DNA of 27,648 nucleotides, taken from NCBI GenBank assembly GCA_035687725.1, contig DASRVB010000056.1, positions 1-27,648 on the forward strand. The letters are read 5' to 3'. The DNA comes from JAICNR01 sp035687725. GTDB lineage: Bacteria > Gemmatimonadota > Gemmatimonadetes > JACCXV01 > JAHWKZ01. Shown here one piece after another: positions 14,945 to 24,854 of the stretch (its first letter is position 1; the number at the start of each line of letters is the position of its first letter). The translations under genes were made by a program, and so were the position numbers. Below the pieces are notes generated by a model, which was not told the DNA's origin, made no database searches, and worked only from the letters and a program-made list of their open reading frames with translations.

Positions 14945-16168
14945 TCAGCGATCTCTCCTGAGGCGGATGCGGCGGACCCGTTGGGGCGTGGAGTCGATCA
15001 CCTCGATCGTCGTGCGATCCCAGCGCATCGACTCCCCGGGGCGTGGGACGCGGCCGAAACGCGAGGAGACGAGCTCCGCGATCGTCAGGCCTTCGTCGGA
15101 CGGCAGGTCCAGCCCGTGTTCGGAGTTAATCTCGGCGATGGTCCGATGACCGTCAACGACGATCGAATCCCTGTCCATGACGATCGATCGGCTGTCGTGC
15201 TCGTCGCGGATCTCCCCCACCAGCTCCTCGACCAGATCCTCCATCGTCACCATTCCGATCGCCCGCCCGCCGCGCACGACGACGGCGAGATGGCAGCGGC
15301 GCCGCTTCATCTCGAGCAGCAGGTCGTCGCAGGGCGTCGAGGGCGGCGTGAACACGACCGGCCGGGGGCGCGGCCGATCGTCGGCGGTCAGCCGGAAGAG
15401 GTCGAATACGTGAACCATGCCCATGATCCTGTCGGGGGTGCCGCGGTAGAGGGGCACCCGGCTGTATCCGGTGCGGCGAATGATCTCCGTGATCTCCCCC
15501 GCGCGCGCCGGCGCGGGCGCCACCACCATCCGATCGCGCGGCGTCATCACGGCCTCCACCGGCGTCCGTCCGAACTCGAACACGCCGGCGATGATCTCCC
15601 GCTCGGCCGGCTCGACGATCCCCACTCGTTCGCTCTCCAGCAGGAGCGTCTCCAGGCTCCTGCGCGTGAAGGCTCCACCGCGCTCCAGGCGGATGCCGAG
15701 AAGACCCAGCAGAGCGCGGCTGGTCGCATCCGCGGCGGCGGTAAAGGGGCGGAAGAGCCACCCACACGCCAGCAGGATCAGCGACACGGCCCGGAACAGC
15801 CGCGCCCCCCGCGCACGGGCGATCGACCGCGGGAGGATCTCGCCGATCAGATACAGGGGCGGCAGCGCGACCAGGCACACCCAGCCCGCGAGTCGGAAGG
15901 GATCGCCCTGCCCCACGCCGTTGCGGGACAGCGCCTCGGTGATCAGCGCGGCGGCGACGATCACGGCGAGCGAGTGGCCGACCAGGATCGGGCTCAGGAG
16001 CCGGTACGGGTGATCGAGCGCGTCCTTGCTCATCCACCCGCCCCGGATCGTCTCCTGGACCCAGTGGCGCAGACGCAGGCGCCCCACCGAGACCAGCGAC
16101 AGCTCGGCGAGCGAGAAGAATCCCGACGTCAGGATAGCGGCCACAGCCGCCGACCACAGCACGATCAC
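14945..16168 (-). CDS. CNNM/CorC-family (DUF21-CBS) membrane protein, second copy
   Basis: 407 aa. Architecture: DUF21 membrane domain (1-170, starting VLWSAAVAAILTSGFFSLAE), a CBS pair (about 185-300, with VMTPRDRMVV and YSRVPLYRGTPDRIMGMVHV), then a CorC_HlyC domain (about 325-400). Relatives are linked to Mg2+ and Co2+ efflux. The start is GTG 16168, inside a GTGA overlap with the preceding paralogue; the frame further upstream runs into that gene. It differs strongly from its neighbour in sequence, so the duplication is old. EEXVGEI-type acidic motif (VEELVGEIRDEHD) is retained. Confidence 0.9.
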   Translation of the reverse strand: MIVLWSAAVAAILTSGFFSLAELSLVSVGRLRLRHWVQETIRGGWMSKDALDHPYRLLSPILVGHSLAVIVAAALITEALSRNGVGQGDPFRLAGWVCLVALPPLYLIGEILPRSIARARGARLFRAVSLILLACGWLFRPFTAAADATSRALLGLLGIRLERGGAFTRRSLETLLLESERVGIVEPAEREIIAGVFEFGRTPVEAVMTPRDRMVVAPAPARAGEITEIIRRTGYSRVPLYRGTPDRIMGMVHVFDLFRLTADDRPRPRPVVFTPPSTPCDDLLLEMKRRRCHLAVVVRGGRAIGMVTMEDLVEELVGEIRDEHDSRSIVMDRDSIVVDGHRTIAEINSEHGLDLPSDEGLTIAELVSSRFGRVPRPGESMRWDRTTIEVIDSTPQRVRRIRLRRDR

Positions 16169-17445
16169 GCGCCACCACCGTCTTCCGCCGACTCTTCGCG
16201 CGGCCACGCGAGGAGTCGCGTGATCCGCTTCCCCTCGACAGCTTCGACCTCGAAGATCCAGTCCCCGATCTCGACCGTATCGCCGTGCCTCGCCACGCGC
16301 GCCAACTCGCGCGCCACCAGACCGCCGATCGTCTCGATGTCCTCGGCGCCTATCCCGCTGCCGGTGAAATCGTTGAAGTCGTCGGCGTCCAGCCGGCCGT
16401 CGAGCCGCAGGACCCCGTCCTCCAACGGAACGACCAGCGGCTCCTCCACGTCGTACTCGTCCTGGATCTCGCCCACGAGCTCCTCGAGGATATCCTCGAG
16501 CGTCACGATCCCCGCGGTGCCGCCGTATTCGTCGATCACGACCGCCATATGGATCTGCTCGTGCTGAAACTGCCGCAGCAGGTCATCGATCTTCTTCGCC
16601 TCCGGCACGAACGTGGCATCCCACAGGATCTCCGGCAGGCGAATGGGCGGCTCAGCCAGACCATGGGTGATGGCCAGCAGGTCCTTGGCGTACACGACAC
16701 CGATGATCTCGTCGAGGGTCTCCCTGTAGACCGGCACCCGGGAACGCTCGCTCTCGCGGACGATCGCCACGATCTCGCTCAGTGGCTTCGAGGCCTCGAC
16801 TGCGACCAGGTCGGTGCGCGGAGTCATGACCTCGCGCACGGTCGTTTCGCCGAATGCGAAGATCGAGCTGATCATCTCGCGTTCCCCGCTCTCGAGCTCG
16901 GACCTCTCGGTGGTTTCTGCCACCATCGTGCGGATGTCCTCGCTGTCCAGCGAAGGCTGTGGCACCGGCGGGAGGATGCGCTCGGCCACGCGTCCGATGG
17001 CGGCGGCCACGGCGACCACCGGCGTTAGAAGGGTGCGCCATGCCAGGACGACGGGGCCGGCCCGTGATGCCCACGCCACGCCGCCCTGCATGCCGAGCGC
17101 CTTCGGCGCCAGCTCGGCGACCACGACGACGACGAATGCGATCGCCAGCACGACGACCGTCCAGGTCAGGGGGGCGGGATAGCCCACGAGGAAGCGGCGG
17201 GCGAGAAACCATGCCAGCGCGGTCACCCAGATCACGCCCAGCATGTGCCCGAGCTCTATCGCTCCCTGCAGCCGCTCGGGGTGCTCGAGCAGCTTCGCCG
17301 TCCGCGCCGCGGCCGAGCCGCGCTCGGGCGGTTCGCCGTCGTCCGGACTCGAAAGCTGGAAGAATGCCCCCTCGCAGGCCGCGAAGAACGCCGAGACGGC
17401 GAGACCACCCACGATTCCGAGTACGATCGCCACGGTCGGGCTCAA
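16165..17445 (-). CDS. CNNM/CorC-family (DUF21-CBS) membrane protein, first copy
   Basis: 426 aa. DUF21 domain with about four hydrophobic segments (residues 3-25, 75-95, 105-125 and a further stretch), then a CBS pair holding REVMTPRTDLVAVE and RSRVPVYRETLDEIIGVVYAKDLL, then VIDEYGGTAGIVTLEDILEE, which is highly typical of CorC-type proteins, and a C-terminal CorC_HlyC domain. This copy is closer to the standard ybeY-linked CorC gene than the next one. The start is taken as TTG 17445, overlapping the ybeY stop as TTGA; a GTG four codons in is an alternative. Confidence 0.9.
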   Translation of the reverse strand: MSPTVAIVLGIVGGLAVSAFFAACEGAFFQLSSPDDGEPPERGSAAARTAKLLEHPERLQGAIELGHMLGVIWVTALAWFLARRFLVGYPAPLTWTVVVLAIAFVVVVVAELAPKALGMQGGVAWASRAGPVVLAWRTLLTPVVAVAAAIGRVAERILPPVPQPSLDSEDIRTMVAETTERSELESGEREMISSIFAFGETTVREVMTPRTDLVAVEASKPLSEIVAIVRESERSRVPVYRETLDEIIGVVYAKDLLAITHGLAEPPIRLPEILWDATFVPEAKKIDDLLRQFQHEQIHMAVVIDEYGGTAGIVTLEDILEELVGEIQDEYDVEEPLVVPLEDGVLRLDGRLDADDFNDFTGSGIGAEDIETIGGLVARELARVARHGDTVEIGDWIFEVEAVEGKRITRLLAWPREESAEDGGGA

Positions 17446-17897
17446 CGTCCGGACGCGGTGGACTCGCCCGGGAACACGCGGTCCACACACTCCTCCTGTG
17501 CGGCCAGCATGGCGCGCTCGGACTCCTCGCTGTCGTGATCACGGCCGGCGAGGTGCAGAGCGCCGTGCACGAACAGACGCCAGATCTCGCGCTCGACAGG
17601 CTCGCTCCGGCCGGCGGCCTGCTCTCGAGCTCGGTCGACAGACACGTACACGTCTCCGTGTACACCACCGGAATCGGCCGGGTCATAGGGGAACGCGAGC
17701 ACGTCCGTGGGGCCGGACAGGCCGCGGTATCGGCGGTTCAGGTCTTCCAGCTCGGCATCGTCGGTCAGCACGCAGTTCACCTCTCCCTCATCGGCGAGCC
17801 CCTCGGCGAGCAGCATGTCGCGCAACGCCGAAGCGGGAAAGGGGATCAGCTCAGGCGGGGAATCTACCGACGGATGGAAGCGTATCCGCAGCGTCAT
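17442..17897 (-). CDS. ybeY: rRNA maturation endoribonuclease YbeY
   Basis: 151 aa. A single-strand endoribonuclease in 16S rRNA maturation and ribosome quality control. The zinc site is HGALHLAGRDHD, matching HxxxHxxGxDH, and GPTDVLAFPYD is the second family block. The ATG at 17897 has GGAGCGGAG just upstream and lies inside the end of pgpH, so the two genes overlap by 47 bp. The order phoH-pgpH-ybeY-corC is widely conserved, which supports both identity and start. Confidence 0.95.
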   Translation of the reverse strand: MTLRIRFHPSVDSPPELIPFPASALRDMLLAEGLADEGEVNCVLTDDAELEDLNRRYRGLSGPTDVLAFPYDPADSGGVHGDVYVSVDRAREQAAGRSEPVEREIWRLFVHGALHLAGRDHDSEESERAMLAAQEECVDRVFPGESTASGR

Positions 17898-20130
17898 CGC
17901 TCCGCTCCGGGACGTGAAGCGAGAGGGTGGGGTAGTCGATACGGTGATGATGAATCCCCACCAGGACGCCTACCAATCGTTCCTCGACGACCGCCAGGTC
18001 GTGGAAGGTGAGGTCGGCCTCGTCGAACTGGTTCTCCTCCAGCTTCATCTCGACGATGCGCTTGACGAGCTCGCGCAACGCCTCTGGAGAGGGCTCACGC
18101 ATCACGCGGCTGGCGGCCTCGACCGAATCGGCCAGCATGACGACCGCCGTCTCCTTCGATCGCGGCCGCGGACCCGGGTAGACGAAATCCGAGATCATCG
18201 GGCGCTCCGCGGGCAGCTCTTCGGACGCCTTGTGCCAGAAGAACGAGAGCCGCGTCGTCCCGTGGTGCTCCCGGAGCACGTCGAGGACGACCTCGGGCAG
18301 CCCGGCACGGCGGCCCATCTCGACGCCGTCCTCGACGTGCCGGCTGATGATCCGTGCGCTCGCCTGCGGGGTGAGCGAATCGTGGGGGTTCTCCCCCTGC
18401 CGCTGGTTCTCCGCGAAGAATTCGGGCCGCCTGAGCTTCCCGATGTCGTGGTAATAAGCGCCAACGCGCGCCAGCAGCGAGTTGGCTCCGATCCCCTCGG
18501 CCGCCGATTCCGCCAGGTTCCCGACGATGATCGAATGATGGTATGTGCCGGGCGCCTCCACGAGGAGCTGCTTGAGCAGCGGACGGTTGAGGTCGGCCAG
18601 CTCGAGGAGGGTCAGATCGGTGGTCCGCCCCGACGCCCATTCGAGGAGCGGCAGCAGGCCCATGGCGAGGAAGACCGCCGTCGCCGCGCTTCCGAACCCC
18701 CACGCGAGAGCGACACCTATCTCGCTCCAAGTCCAGAGCTGCACGAGCGCGAGGCCGCCCAGCGCGAGCATGTTCGCTGCGGCGATGAATACCAGACTCT
18801 CGTAGAAGTGTGTCCGGCGTCGGATCAGGCGCACGCTCCACGCGCCGACCAGCCCGCTCGCCAATCCCGCCCAGAGGAACGGGAATCCCAGCTCGCCCTG
18901 GGCGATCAGGTACACGCAGAGGAACAGGGTCATGACCGCGCTCATCGCCGTGCCCCACAGGACGGCCGCGAGCACGGACGCGAACGCGACCGGCACCGCA
19001 TACGACGGCACGTCGGCAGCGCGCTCGGCGAACGCCGCCAGCCCGATGACGAGCGTCCACACGATCGCCAGCACGGCCAGTGAGCGATAGTCCGCGAAGA
19101 CCGTGGGGTGGTAGAGGAAGAGGAAGAAGCCGAACAGGCAAAGGATCACCGCGTTGATGAAGAGCGTGCCCATCCCCACACGCGCGTCCGCGGGCGAGAG
19201 CCCTCCCTGCCCGCGGTCGAGCGCGGTCGCGAGGCTGCGCAACTTCTCCTCCTGCGCGGCAGTCACACGGGTGTGCGCGGGCACGATCAGCTCCCCCCTC
19301 AGCACCTCGCCCTTGACGGGCTCGACAGAGGCGCGCGCCTCGGCGCGACGAAGCTCGGTGACGGCTGGACGGGCTTCCAGATCCGGCGTCAACAGCGCGG
19401 GCAACAGGTGCAGGGCCAGCCGCTCGTCCTCCGGATCCAGCTCGCGCGCCGCCGCGGCGAGCCCGGGCACCTCGGTGTCTGCCCGTACCGGCATGACCTC
19501 GTCCTTGGGAATGATCTCCTCGTCCTCGCCTGCTCTCTGGACGGTGATCCGAGTCGCGGACAGCGGGGTCAGCTCGCCGGGATCGAGAAAGTGGCCGCGC
19601 TCGTAGAGACCGGGAACGGCGCGCTCGGCCAGCTCGGACAGGGCGGCGCGCGTTTCGGCCCTGGCCAGCCGATCGATTTCGGCCGCGCTCAGGCCCAACC
19701 TCCCTCCCTCGATGCGGTCGAGGCTCGCCAGCGCGGAGGGCTCCTCCTCCGCGATGCGGCCGGCGCGGGCCAGGTAGCGCTGAATGCGGGCGGTCGCGGA
19801 GTCCGCCGCACCCGGGTTCACGCGGTACACGGGCGGCACGGACAACGCCGCGACCTCGCGCTGCCGCGCCAGCTCGTCCTCGCTGCGGAGCACCGGGAAG
19901 TCCATCGGGGCGATGACGTCCTCGGGCGCGACCACACCCTGGCGGATCAGCGGGACGTCGCCGCCGCCGCGCGGAGGAAACAGAGTGATCGTGACGAGAG
20001 CCACCGCGGCGACGAGCGCGAATCGGAGCAGCAGATCGCGCGGAGACGTGGGGTCGTCCGACGGCCGCCATGCGGCCAGCCTGTCCAGCAGAGCCCTCCC
20101 TGCGTCCATCGCGCTTCGCGAATCGTCCAC
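17851..20130 (-). CDS. pgpH: 7TM-HD domain phosphohydrolase (PgpH family, probable c-di-AMP phosphodiesterase)
   Basis: 759 aa. Order: an N-terminal membrane helix (about 32-52), a large extracytoplasmic 7TMR-HDED domain (about 55-310), seven hydrophobic segments (about 320-510), and a cytoplasmic HD domain (about 525-700). HD metal ligands appear as YHHS (530-533), YYHDIGK with H561 and D562, ISRHVEDG (H598), REHHG (622-623) and MLADS (D668). Listeria PgpH of this architecture hydrolyses c-di-AMP. No diadenylate cyclase is in the window. It starts 2 bp after phoH (GTG 20130, or ATG 20109). Confidence 0.92.
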   Translation of the reverse strand: MDDSRSAMDAGRALLDRLAAWRPSDDPTSPRDLLLRFALVAAVALVTITLFPPRGGGDVPLIRQGVVAPEDVIAPMDFPVLRSEDELARQREVAALSVPPVYRVNPGAADSATARIQRYLARAGRIAEEEPSALASLDRIEGGRLGLSAAEIDRLARAETRAALSELAERAVPGLYERGHFLDPGELTPLSATRITVQRAGEDEEIIPKDEVMPVRADTEVPGLAAAARELDPEDERLALHLLPALLTPDLEARPAVTELRRAEARASVEPVKGEVLRGELIVPAHTRVTAAQEEKLRSLATALDRGQGGLSPADARVGMGTLFINAVILCLFGFFLFLYHPTVFADYRSLAVLAIVWTLVIGLAAFAERAADVPSYAVPVAFASVLAAVLWGTAMSAVMTLFLCVYLIAQGELGFPFLWAGLASGLVGAWSVRLIRRRTHFYESLVFIAAANMLALGGLALVQLWTWSEIGVALAWGFGSAATAVFLAMGLLPLLEWASGRTTDLTLLELADLNRPLLKQLLVEAPGTYHHSIIVGNLAESAAEGIGANSLLARVGAYYHDIGKLRRPEFFAENQRQGENPHDSLTPQASARIISRHVEDGVEMGRRAGLPEVVLDVLREHHGTTRLSFFWHKASEELPAERPMISDFVYPGPRPRSKETAVVMLADSVEAASRVMREPSPEALRELVKRIVEMKLEENQFDEADLTFHDLAVVEERLVGVLVGIHHHRIDYPTLSLHVPERSDDAADTLPSVGRFPA

Positions 20131-20132
20131 GG

Positions 20133-21137
<1,005 letters not shown>

Positions 21138-21165
21138 CGAGTGTAGCCCGGCGCGCTTCGGGGAG

Positions 21166-22968
21166 TCAAGCCGGTCCGCCGGAGTCGACCAGCCGCAGAT
21201 GGAGTTCCGCGAGCTCGTGCTCCCCGACGGGCGAGGGCGCGCCTTCGAGTAGCGCACTCGCGCTGGTCGTCTTCGGGAACGCGATGACCTCGCGCAGGCT
21301 CTGGGCGCCCGCGAACAACATCGCGATGCGGTCGAGCCCCACCGCGATGCCGCCGTGCGGTGGAGCGCCGTACTCCAGGGCTTCGAGCAGGAAGCCGAAC
21401 TTCGCCTTCGCTTCTTCGCGCCCGATGCCGAGCATCTCGAACACGCGCTCCTGCACGGCGCGCTCGTGGATGCGGATCGATCCGCTGCCCAGCTCGTAGC
21501 CGTTGAGGACGAGGTCATAGGCGAGCGAAGGGATCTCGAGGGGATCGGCGCCGCTCAGAGCCTCGATCCCACCGCGCGGCGCGGTGAAGGGATGATGGCT
21601 TGGAGCGATGTCCCCGCCTTCGCCCTCCTCGAACAACGGAAAGTCGACGATCCAGACGAGCGACCAGGGCCGGGAGGTGCCGATCCAGCCACGTTCGGCG
21701 GCCAGATGCGCCCGCAGGCTGCCGAGCGCCGGGAAAGCGCGCCGCGTCCGGTCTGCGACCACCAGGAGCAGGTCGCCGCTCTTCGCGCCGGCCTGCTCGC
21801 CCGCGGCAATCCACCGCTCGAGCCCTACGAACTTGTCGACCGAGGACGACCACCCTTCGGCTCCCGCGCGCGCCCACACCAGGCCGCCGGCGCCGGCCGA
21901 CCGCGCGAGCTCCGTCCACCGGTCGATCACGCTTCGGCTGACGTCCGCCCCGCCAGGGACCTTGAGCGCGGCGACGACGCCGCCGGACTCGACCACCGAG
22001 TCGAACACGCGAAAGCCGGTCTGCCGAAAGTGCGCCGTCACGTCGACCAGCTCATGAGGGATCCGCAGGTCCGGCTTGTCGGTTCCGAATCTTCGCAGCG
22101 CCTCTGCGTGAGTCAGTCGCGGGATCTCCCCGATCGTTACGCCCAGGCAGGTGCGGAATAGATGCCGGAACAGCCCATCGACCGTCTCGATGACGTCTTC
22201 CTGCTCGACGAAGGACATTTCGAGGTCGATCTGCGTGAACTCGGGCTGGCGATCCGCGCGTAGATCCTCGTCGCGAAAGCATCTGGCGATCTGGAAGTAG
22301 CGGTCGTAGCCAGCCACCATCAGCATCTGCTTGTAGAGCTGCGGCGATTGGGGCAGGGCGTAGAACGACCCCGGGTGGACGCGACTCGGCACCAGGTAGT
22401 CTCGCGCCCCCTCGGGAGTCCGGCGGGTGAGCATCGGAGTTTCCACCTCCCAGAACCTCCGGTTGTCCAGGTAGCAGCGGGTCTGGAACGCGATCCGGTG
22501 TCGCATGCCGATAGCCGACGTGAGACGCATCCGGCGGAGCTCCAGGAAGCGCCAGCGCAAGCGCGTCTCTTCCGATACCTCTCCGCTCTCTTTCTCCACG
22601 TCGATGGGAAACGGAGGCGTCGCCGTCTCCGACATCATCCGACAGTCGAAAACGCGGACCTCGATGTCGCCGTTGGGCAGATCGGGATTCAAGCTGCCGT
22701 CCGGCCGTCGCGCGACCACTCCTTCCAACCCGATCACGTCCTCGGCGCGAATGCGCTCCGCCTCGCGAAAGGCCTCCGCCGACACCGTCTCGGGATTGAC
22801 GACGCACTGGACGAGTCCATAGCGGTCGCGGAGGTCGAAGAACACGAGCCCGCCGTGGTCTCGTCTGCGGTGGACCCAGCCGCAGAGGGTGACCTCGCGG
22901 CCTGCATCACCGATCCGCAGCGCACCCGCACCGTCGGTTCTCAGACCCGTCGCCAGGTGATCTCTCAA
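21166..22968 (-). CDS. aspS: Aspartyl-tRNA synthetase
   Basis: 600 aa, bacterial type. The OB-fold anticodon-binding domain (about 1-110) includes VTLCGWVHRRRDHGGLVFFD. Class II motif 2 is the ARCFRDEDLRADRQPEFTQI block (about 213-232), a GAD insertion domain occupies roughly 290-410, and motif 3 contains GGIAVGLDRIAMLFAG near the end. Whether it also charges tRNA-Asn cannot be told by eye. The start is TTG 22968, overlapping the vanZ-like stop as TTGA, with GGAG eight bases upstream. The longer frame covers the VanZ gene and is a shadow. Confidence 0.96.
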   Translation of the reverse strand: MRDHLATGLRTDGAGALRIGDAGREVTLCGWVHRRRDHGGLVFFDLRDRYGLVQCVVNPETVSAEAFREAERIRAEDVIGLEGVVARRPDGSLNPDLPNGDIEVRVFDCRMMSETATPPFPIDVEKESGEVSEETRLRWRFLELRRMRLTSAIGMRHRIAFQTRCYLDNRRFWEVETPMLTRRTPEGARDYLVPSRVHPGSFYALPQSPQLYKQMLMVAGYDRYFQIARCFRDEDLRADRQPEFTQIDLEMSFVEQEDVIETVDGLFRHLFRTCLGVTIGEIPRLTHAEALRRFGTDKPDLRIPHELVDVTAHFRQTGFRVFDSVVESGGVVAALKVPGGADVSRSVIDRWTELARSAGAGGLVWARAGAEGWSSSVDKFVGLERWIAAGEQAGAKSGDLLLVVADRTRRAFPALGSLRAHLAAERGWIGTSRPWSLVWIVDFPLFEEGEGGDIAPSHHPFTAPRGGIEALSGADPLEIPSLAYDLVLNGYELGSGSIRIHERAVQERVFEMLGIGREEAKAKFGFLLEALEYGAPPHGGIAVGLDRIAMLFAGAQSLREVIAFPKTTSASALLEGAPSPVGEHELAELHLRLVDSGGPA

Positions 22969-23357
22969 CCGACCTGCTCCGCTCTGGACCCCACGACGAT
23001 CCTCCAGGCTTTCCAGAATCCGATTCCCAGCAACGCGCCGACTCCGTCCGCGATCCAGTCGGCCATGCTCGGATCGCGGTCGACGAGCGATTGCGCGAGC
23101 TCCATCAGTGCCCCGAACAGGAGCGCCAGCGCCATTGATCGCTCCACGACGGCGGGGTGCGAACTCCCGTGTCGATGCCAGGCTACCGCACACAGAAACC
23201 CGAGCACGGCATAGACGGCGGCGTGCCCGATCTTGTCGGCGTCCGGGACGTTCGGTTGAAGACCCTCGACCGGGAAGGTAGACAGGATCGCCGTCACGGT
23301 CATCCAGACCCCGACCGCGAGCCACGCTCGCAATGCCGACGGGCCGCTCGAAGGCAC
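22965..23357 (-). CDS. VanZ-like membrane protein
   Basis: 130 aa with about four hydrophobic segments: WLAVGVWMTVTAILSTF, HAAVYAVLGFLCAVAW, ALALLFGALMELAQSL and GVGALLGIGFWKAW. The signature DADKIGHAAVYAVLGFL and later MELAQSLVDRDPSMADWIAD are the VanZ-like family pattern. The function of these short forms is unclear; VanZ itself gives low-level teicoplanin resistance. The GTG start shares one base with the preceding stop (TAGTG), so translation is coupled. Confidence 0.85.
   Translation of the reverse strand: MPSSGPSALRAWLAVGVWMTVTAILSTFPVEGLQPNVPDADKIGHAAVYAVLGFLCAVAWHRHGSSHPAVVERSMALALLFGALMELAQSLVDRDPSMADWIADGVGALLGIGFWKAWRIVVGSRAEQVG
22977..22980 (-). promoter_or_regulatory. Ribosome binding site of aspS (inside the VanZ-like gene)
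   Basis: GGAG on the minus strand, eight bases ahead of TTG 22968. It decides the TTG start of an essential gene, since no ATG or GTG lies at a fitting place before the conserved OB fold. Confidence 0.55.
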
Positions 23358-24157
23358 TAGAAGAGCCTTTCCGAGCGAGCGTTCAGAACCTGCCGGCTGG
23401 GGATTCCCACCGTTCGCTGCTCCGGGCTCATGAGGGTGAGCGTGGATTCGAGAACCTGTTCCTGCTCGTGGAGATCGAACACCCGATCGGCTGGATCGTA
23501 CAGGTAGTGACCGCGCACCCTGCCGCTACCTTCGACCTGCACGCGCGAGCCTTCGATGAGCCCGGAACCCGTGACCGAGATCGTGCCCGTATACTCGACC
23601 GGAACCACGGCGCGCCCGGCGATCGCGCTCGTATCGGCCACGGTGTAGCGCAGCACGGTCGTGACCTCGGCGGTCACGCCCTGCAGCACCTCGGTCACCA
23701 GCAGCGTGTCGGTCCAGACCGCCCCCGGAGTCGCGGCGCGATCGGGAAGCCGCGGCAGGAATCCCGCAGCCGCTCGCTCGACGTACTGCGTGCCGATCCC
23801 CGGCGAGACGACGCCCGAGGCGAGCGCGTCCAGCACGACTCCTTGCGGAGTGGTCGACAGCGTCACGACCGTGCCCCGCAATCCTTCGACGCGCGGACTC
23901 GGGAACGCGCCATCGATCTCGAGGTTCAGCTCCTCGTAGCCGAGTCTCCACAGCAGCCGCGGGCCGGAGTTCATGAGCGTCAAGCGCACGATGCCCTCCG
24001 CCCGGAGCGTGTAATGGTTCTCGCTTTCGAGTATCTGCTGGCTGACGTTCAGCTGGTTGCTGGTCCGGTAACGGAACGAGGCGCCCTGCGGGGGGCCGTA
24101 CCCCAGGGACTGGGCAGGGGCCGTCGCGAACACGGCAAGCGTGGCCAGTGCGGCCAC
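23357..24157 (-). CDS. Secreted protein of unknown function
   Basis: 266 aa from GTG 24157. A hydrophobic signal-like N-terminus (ALATLAVFATAPAQS) is followed by a mainly beta-strand protein with many Thr, Val and Arg; no catalytic motif is evident, and the family is not recognised. Repeated stretches such as RAEGIVRLTLMNSGPRLLWR and YLYDPADRVFDLHEQEQV suggest a beta-sandwich or barrel-like fold. The start is doubtful: a strong GGAGGGG at 24183-24177 is seven bases ahead of an in-frame CTG at 24169 that overlaps the transglycosylase stop as CTGA, and 19 bases ahead of the GTG. It lies between a lytic transglycosylase and a VanZ-like gene, so an envelope role is likely. Confidence 0.7.
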   Translation of the reverse strand: MAALATLAVFATAPAQSLGYGPPQGASFRYRTSNQLNVSQQILESENHYTLRAEGIVRLTLMNSGPRLLWRLGYEELNLEIDGAFPSPRVEGLRGTVVTLSTTPQGVVLDALASGVVSPGIGTQYVERAAAGFLPRLPDRAATPGAVWTDTLLVTEVLQGVTAEVTTVLRYTVADTSAIAGRAVVPVEYTGTISVTGSGLIEGSRVQVEGSGRVRGHYLYDPADRVFDLHEQEQVLESTLTLMSPEQRTVGIPSRQVLNARSERLF

Positions 24158-24165
24158 GCTCGCGC

Positions 24166-24813
24166 TCAGGCGCAGTCCCCTCCGCAGCTCGAGAGCACGC
24201 GCTCGACGTACCGATCCCTGGGCGCCAGTCCATCGGCCAGCTCGCGCTCGAGGCGCGCGCGTCCCATGTGGTAGGACATGAGACCCAGGATCGGATCGCC
24301 GAAGTATTCGACCTCCCGCTTCAGATGGCGCAGCCCCAGCCTGAGGTTCGTCTCCGGCCGCAGCAGCGCATCCGGAGTGATCCGCGCATCGTAGGCCCGT
24401 GCCGTCGATGGCTTGATCTGCATCAGGCCGCGCTCACCGCTGCTCCCGACCGCGGAGGGATCGAACCCGCTCTCCTGCGCGATCACGCCGAACGCCATGG
24501 CCGGCTCGATTCCGGCCCTCAGCGCTTCCGCGTAGATGATTCCGGCGAGCTTGCGCCCGACGCCGAACCGGCGCGCCAGCCTTTCGGCGCTCTCCGTGAG
24601 CCTGGAGTCCGCCTCGGCGACAGCAGCCAAGGCCACGACATCAACCGCGCCGACCCACCCCAGGCTCGCGAGCGTGCCAGCAGGAGCTGTACGGCGCGGG
24701 CTCGCGTCCGGCACCTCGGCATCCGCGGCCAGGGCCGCGAAACCCATGATCAAGGCCATGACCAGGACGACACAAGCTAATCGATTCCCATGTAGGCATT
24801 GAGTGTCGAACAT
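24166..24813 (-). CDS. Lytic transglycosylase, SLT domain
   Basis: 215 aa. A signal peptide (hydrophobic 13-30, cleavage near ALAADA) leads to a single SLT domain. The catalytic glutamate is E114 in VIAQESGFDPSAVGSSGERG, followed by GLMQIKPSTA, then the typical NLRLGLRHLKREVEYFGD and LMSYHMG. It cleaves peptidoglycan glycan strands, forming anhydromuramic ends, in the periplasm. The ATG at 24813 has GGGGAGGGG just upstream. It is first gene of the run slt-unknown-vanZ-aspS, and its upstream region holds the near-perfect 24-bp palindrome at 24855-24878. Confidence 0.92.
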   Translation of the reverse strand: MFDTQCLHGNRLACVVLVMALIMGFAALAADAEVPDASPRRTAPAGTLASLGWVGAVDVVALAAVAEADSRLTESAERLARRFGVGRKLAGIIYAEALRAGIEPAMAFGVIAQESGFDPSAVGSSGERGLMQIKPSTARAYDARITPDALLRPETNLRLGLRHLKREVEYFGDPILGLMSYHMGRARLERELADGLAPRDRYVERVLSSCGGDCA

Positions 24814-24854
24814 CCACCCCTCCCCGCATCCCGCGAAGGCGATCTATGAGTATT

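Noticed and set aside
13547..16567. 1006-codon plus-strand open frame
   Set aside because: Antisense shadow of mgtE and the CNNM genes; high GC keeps the opposite frame open. Arg/Asp/His-rich composition with no domain.
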